Positions 62,521 to 64,000 of a stretch of 64,000 bases of DNA are shown one piece after another. Location of the stretch: the NCBI RefSeq assembly GCF_900156735.1, contig NZ_FTOL01000002.1, positions 186,001 through 250,000 on the forward strand. The letters are read 5' to 3'. The notes under the pieces are model-generated. The model was given only the letters and a program-made list of their open reading frames with translations. It was not told where the DNA came from and ran no database searches. The translations under genes and the position numbers were made by a program. This stretch comes from Chryseobacterium ureilyticum. Lineage in GTDB: Bacteria; Bacteroidota; Bacteroidia; Flavobacteriales; Weeksellaceae. The stretch's first letter is position 1. Every line of letters starts with the position of its first letter.

Positions 62521-62991
62521 ATGAAGAAGATTTTCGTTTTAATATGTATAATCAGCTTTCAGCTTTCATTCAGCCAGAAAACAATGAACACAATAGAATA
62601 TAAAAGTTCTTCAAAGGTTTTCAGCATTCCCGGATTATCACAATCAGTAAGTATTGATTGTGGAAACTCCAAAATGATTTTATTATCTGGTCAGGTTCCT
62701 TTAAATTCAGAAGGAATCTTGGTGGGAAATAATGTAGAGGAACAAACACATCAGATTTTCAAAAACATTGAAAACATTTTGAAAGAATATGGAGGTACAG
62801 GAAAAGATGTTGTCAAACTTGGAATCTTCATTACAGACATCTCAAAAACTCCTGACTTCAGAAAAGTTAGAGATCTGTATGTCAATCTTCAAAATCCTCC
62901 TGTAAGCAGCCTTGTAGAAGTAAGTAAGCTTTTCAGAAATGATGTGTTGATAGAAGTAGAAGCCACAGCAGTGATTAACAACAAAAAATAA
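62521..62991 (+). CDS. RidA-family protein with a signal peptide
   Basis: 156 aa. Residues 1-18 (MKKIFVLICIISFQLSFSQ) form a Sec signal. The mature RidA domain shows ILLSGQVPLNSEGILVG, EEQTHQIFKNIENILKEYGGTGKDVVKLGIFITDI and PPVSSLVEVSKLFRNDVLIEVEATAVI. Cytosolic RidA hydrolyses reactive enamines/imines; the active-site Arg (about residue 105 in E. coli) is not clearly retained here. An exported member would meet different substrates. ftsY starts 16 bases after the stop. Confidence 0.87.
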   Translation: MKKIFVLICIISFQLSFSQKTMNTIEYKSSSKVFSIPGLSQSVSIDCGNSKMILLSGQVPLNSEGILVGNNVEEQTHQIFKNIENILKEYGGTGKDVVKLGIFITDISKTPDFRKVRDLYVNLQNPPVSSLVEVSKLFRNDVLIEVEATAVINNKK

Positions 62992-63006
62992 GAATAAACT
63001 AAAACT

Positions 63007-63960
63007 ATGAGTTGGTTTAAAAATATTTTCAAAAAGGAAGAAAAAGAAACTCTGGATAAAGGATTGGAAAAATCCAGCCAGGGATTCTTTGAAAAAATGA
63101 CGAAGGCCGTAGTCGGTAAAAGCAAAGTAGATGACGAAGTTCTGGATGATCTGGAAGAAGTACTGATTGCATCTGACGTAGGCGCCTCCACAACCATCAA
63201 AATCATAGAAAGAATTGAAGAACGCGTTGCCCGTGATAAATATGTTGGGGTAAGCGAACTGGACAATATTCTTCGTGAAGAAATTTCAGGACTACTGCTT
63301 GAAAATCCTCATGCAGGGACAGGAAATATCGATACTACAAAAAAGCCATATGTAATTATGGTAGTTGGGGTAAACGGGGTTGGAAAAACAACCACTATTG
63401 GAAAACTTTCTCACCAGTTCAAATCTGAAGGGAAGAAAGTGGTTCTTGGAGCTGCGGATACCTTCAGAGCTGCAGCAGTTGATCAGCTTGTTATCTGGAG
63501 TGAAAGAGTGGGTGTTCCTATCGTAAAACAGGAAATGGGGTCCGATCCTGCTTCTGTAGCTTTTGATACCGTACAAAGTGCTGTTGCTCAAAATGCAGAC
63601 GTTGTTATCATTGATACCGCAGGAAGACTTCACAACAAGATCAACCTGATGAATGAGCTTTCAAAAATCAAAAGAGTAATGCAAAAGGTAATTCCTGATG
63701 CACCTCATGAGATTCTATTAGTTCTTGATGGTTCTACAGGACAAAATGCATTTGAACAGGCAAAACAGTTTACAGCAGCTACAGAAGTAAATGCTTTAGC
63801 AGTAACAAAACTTGATGGAACAGCAAAAGGAGGTGTTGTAATCGGTATCTCAGATCAGTTCCAAATTCCGGTAAAATATATTGGGGTAGGTGAAAAAATG
63901 CAAGATCTGCAACTTTTCAATGGTACGGAATTTGTAGACTCATTCTTCAAGAAAAGATGA
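63007..63960 (+). CDS. ftsY: Signal recognition particle receptor FtsY
   Basis: 317 aa SRP receptor GTPase. N domain helices (residues about 10-95), then G domain with P-loop GVNGVGKTT (121-129), AADTFRAAAVDQL, DTAGRLHNK (203-211), TKLDGTAKGG and the C-terminal GVGEKMQDLQLFN. No acidic A domain, so it is the short soluble/membrane-adhering type common in this phylum. It delivers membrane proteins to SecYEG. The stop at 63958-63960 is near the right edge, with nothing after it. Confidence 0.97.
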   Translation: MSWFKNIFKKEEKETLDKGLEKSSQGFFEKMTKAVVGKSKVDDEVLDDLEEVLIASDVGASTTIKIIERIEERVARDKYVGVSELDNILREEISGLLLENPHAGTGNIDTTKKPYVIMVVGVNGVGKTTTIGKLSHQFKSEGKKVVLGAADTFRAAAVDQLVIWSERVGVPIVKQEMGSDPASVAFDTVQSAVAQNADVVIIDTAGRLHNKINLMNELSKIKRVMQKVIPDAPHEILLVLDGSTGQNAFEQAKQFTAATEVNALAVTKLDGTAKGGVVIGISDQFQIPVKYIGVGEKMQDLQLFNGTEFVDSFFKKR

Positions 63961-64000
63961 TTTATATCATGTTTTCCCTTATCTTAGTATAACAAATCAA

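Overview
The window looks like a chromosomal segment of a Chryseobacterium-type flavobacterium (Bacteroidota, Weeksellaceae). The evidence is low GC, promoters with the Bacteroidetes -7 box TAnnTTTG instead of an E. coli -10, near absence of Shine-Dalgarno sequences, and lineage markers: GLPGLI protein, DUF4290 and DUF4295 proteins, type IX secretion (T9SS) sorting domains, a TonB-dependent receptor with a CarboxypepD_reg-like N-terminus, and the rpmB-rpmG-DUF4295-ftsY neighbourhood. No prophage, insertion sequence or CRISPR array is visible.

Layout. 1-4.3 kb: end of a DUF2235 protein, a NarL-type two-component pair, hypotheticals and a DUF5715 protein. 4.4-8.4 kb: aquaporin, MmcB-like nuclease-fold protein, LuxE-like enzyme, a candidate small RNA, lpxH and queD. 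8.4-14.4 kb: secreted or lipid-anchored accessory hydrolases and orphan genes. 14.4-23.5 kb: ompH/skp-like chaperone, glyoxylate-shunt operon aceBA with a divergent XRE/ScfR-type regulator and two matching operators, comF, an alpha/beta hydrolase, upp and der. 23.7-25.3 kb: tRNA-Gln followed by very AT-rich lineage-specific small genes. 25.8-31 kb: katG, a haem-binding/DCC pair, a lipoprotein alpha-amylase. 31-33.1 kb: DUF4290 gene and murA (Asp at the usual catalytic Cys). 33.5-44.2 kb: stand-alone NIL-domain protein, YiiX-like hydrolase, OmpR-type two-component system, EamA exporter, then an mgtC-MFP-RND-TolC operon with a structured leader holding a tiny acidic ORF. 44.2-49.6 kb: DUF1801, a frameshifted T9SS adhesin, aminotransferase, lipoprotein, murB. 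49.7-56.5 kb: a four-gene outer-membrane operon (TonB receptor, DUF4876 lipoprotein, DUF6850-like barrel, di-haem peroxidase) whose promoter sits between perfect inverted repeats. 56.6-64 kb: proC, vanZ-like, lnt, an FG-GAP T9SS protein, ribosomal proteins, an exported RidA and ftsY.

The two strongest candidates for undescribed biology are the TonB receptor/DUF4876/DUF6850-like/di-haem peroxidase operon, which may be a metal or metallophore acquisition system with an oxidative maturation enzyme, and the mgtC leader, whose 11-codon ORF starts Met-Asp-Ala-Asp-Pro and is followed by a stem-loop, recalling mgtL-type leader-peptide control. Other signals are a likely flavobacterial small RNA, a paired operator for glyoxylate control, a terminator encoded inside a signal peptide, and a family of dispersed intergenic repeats.
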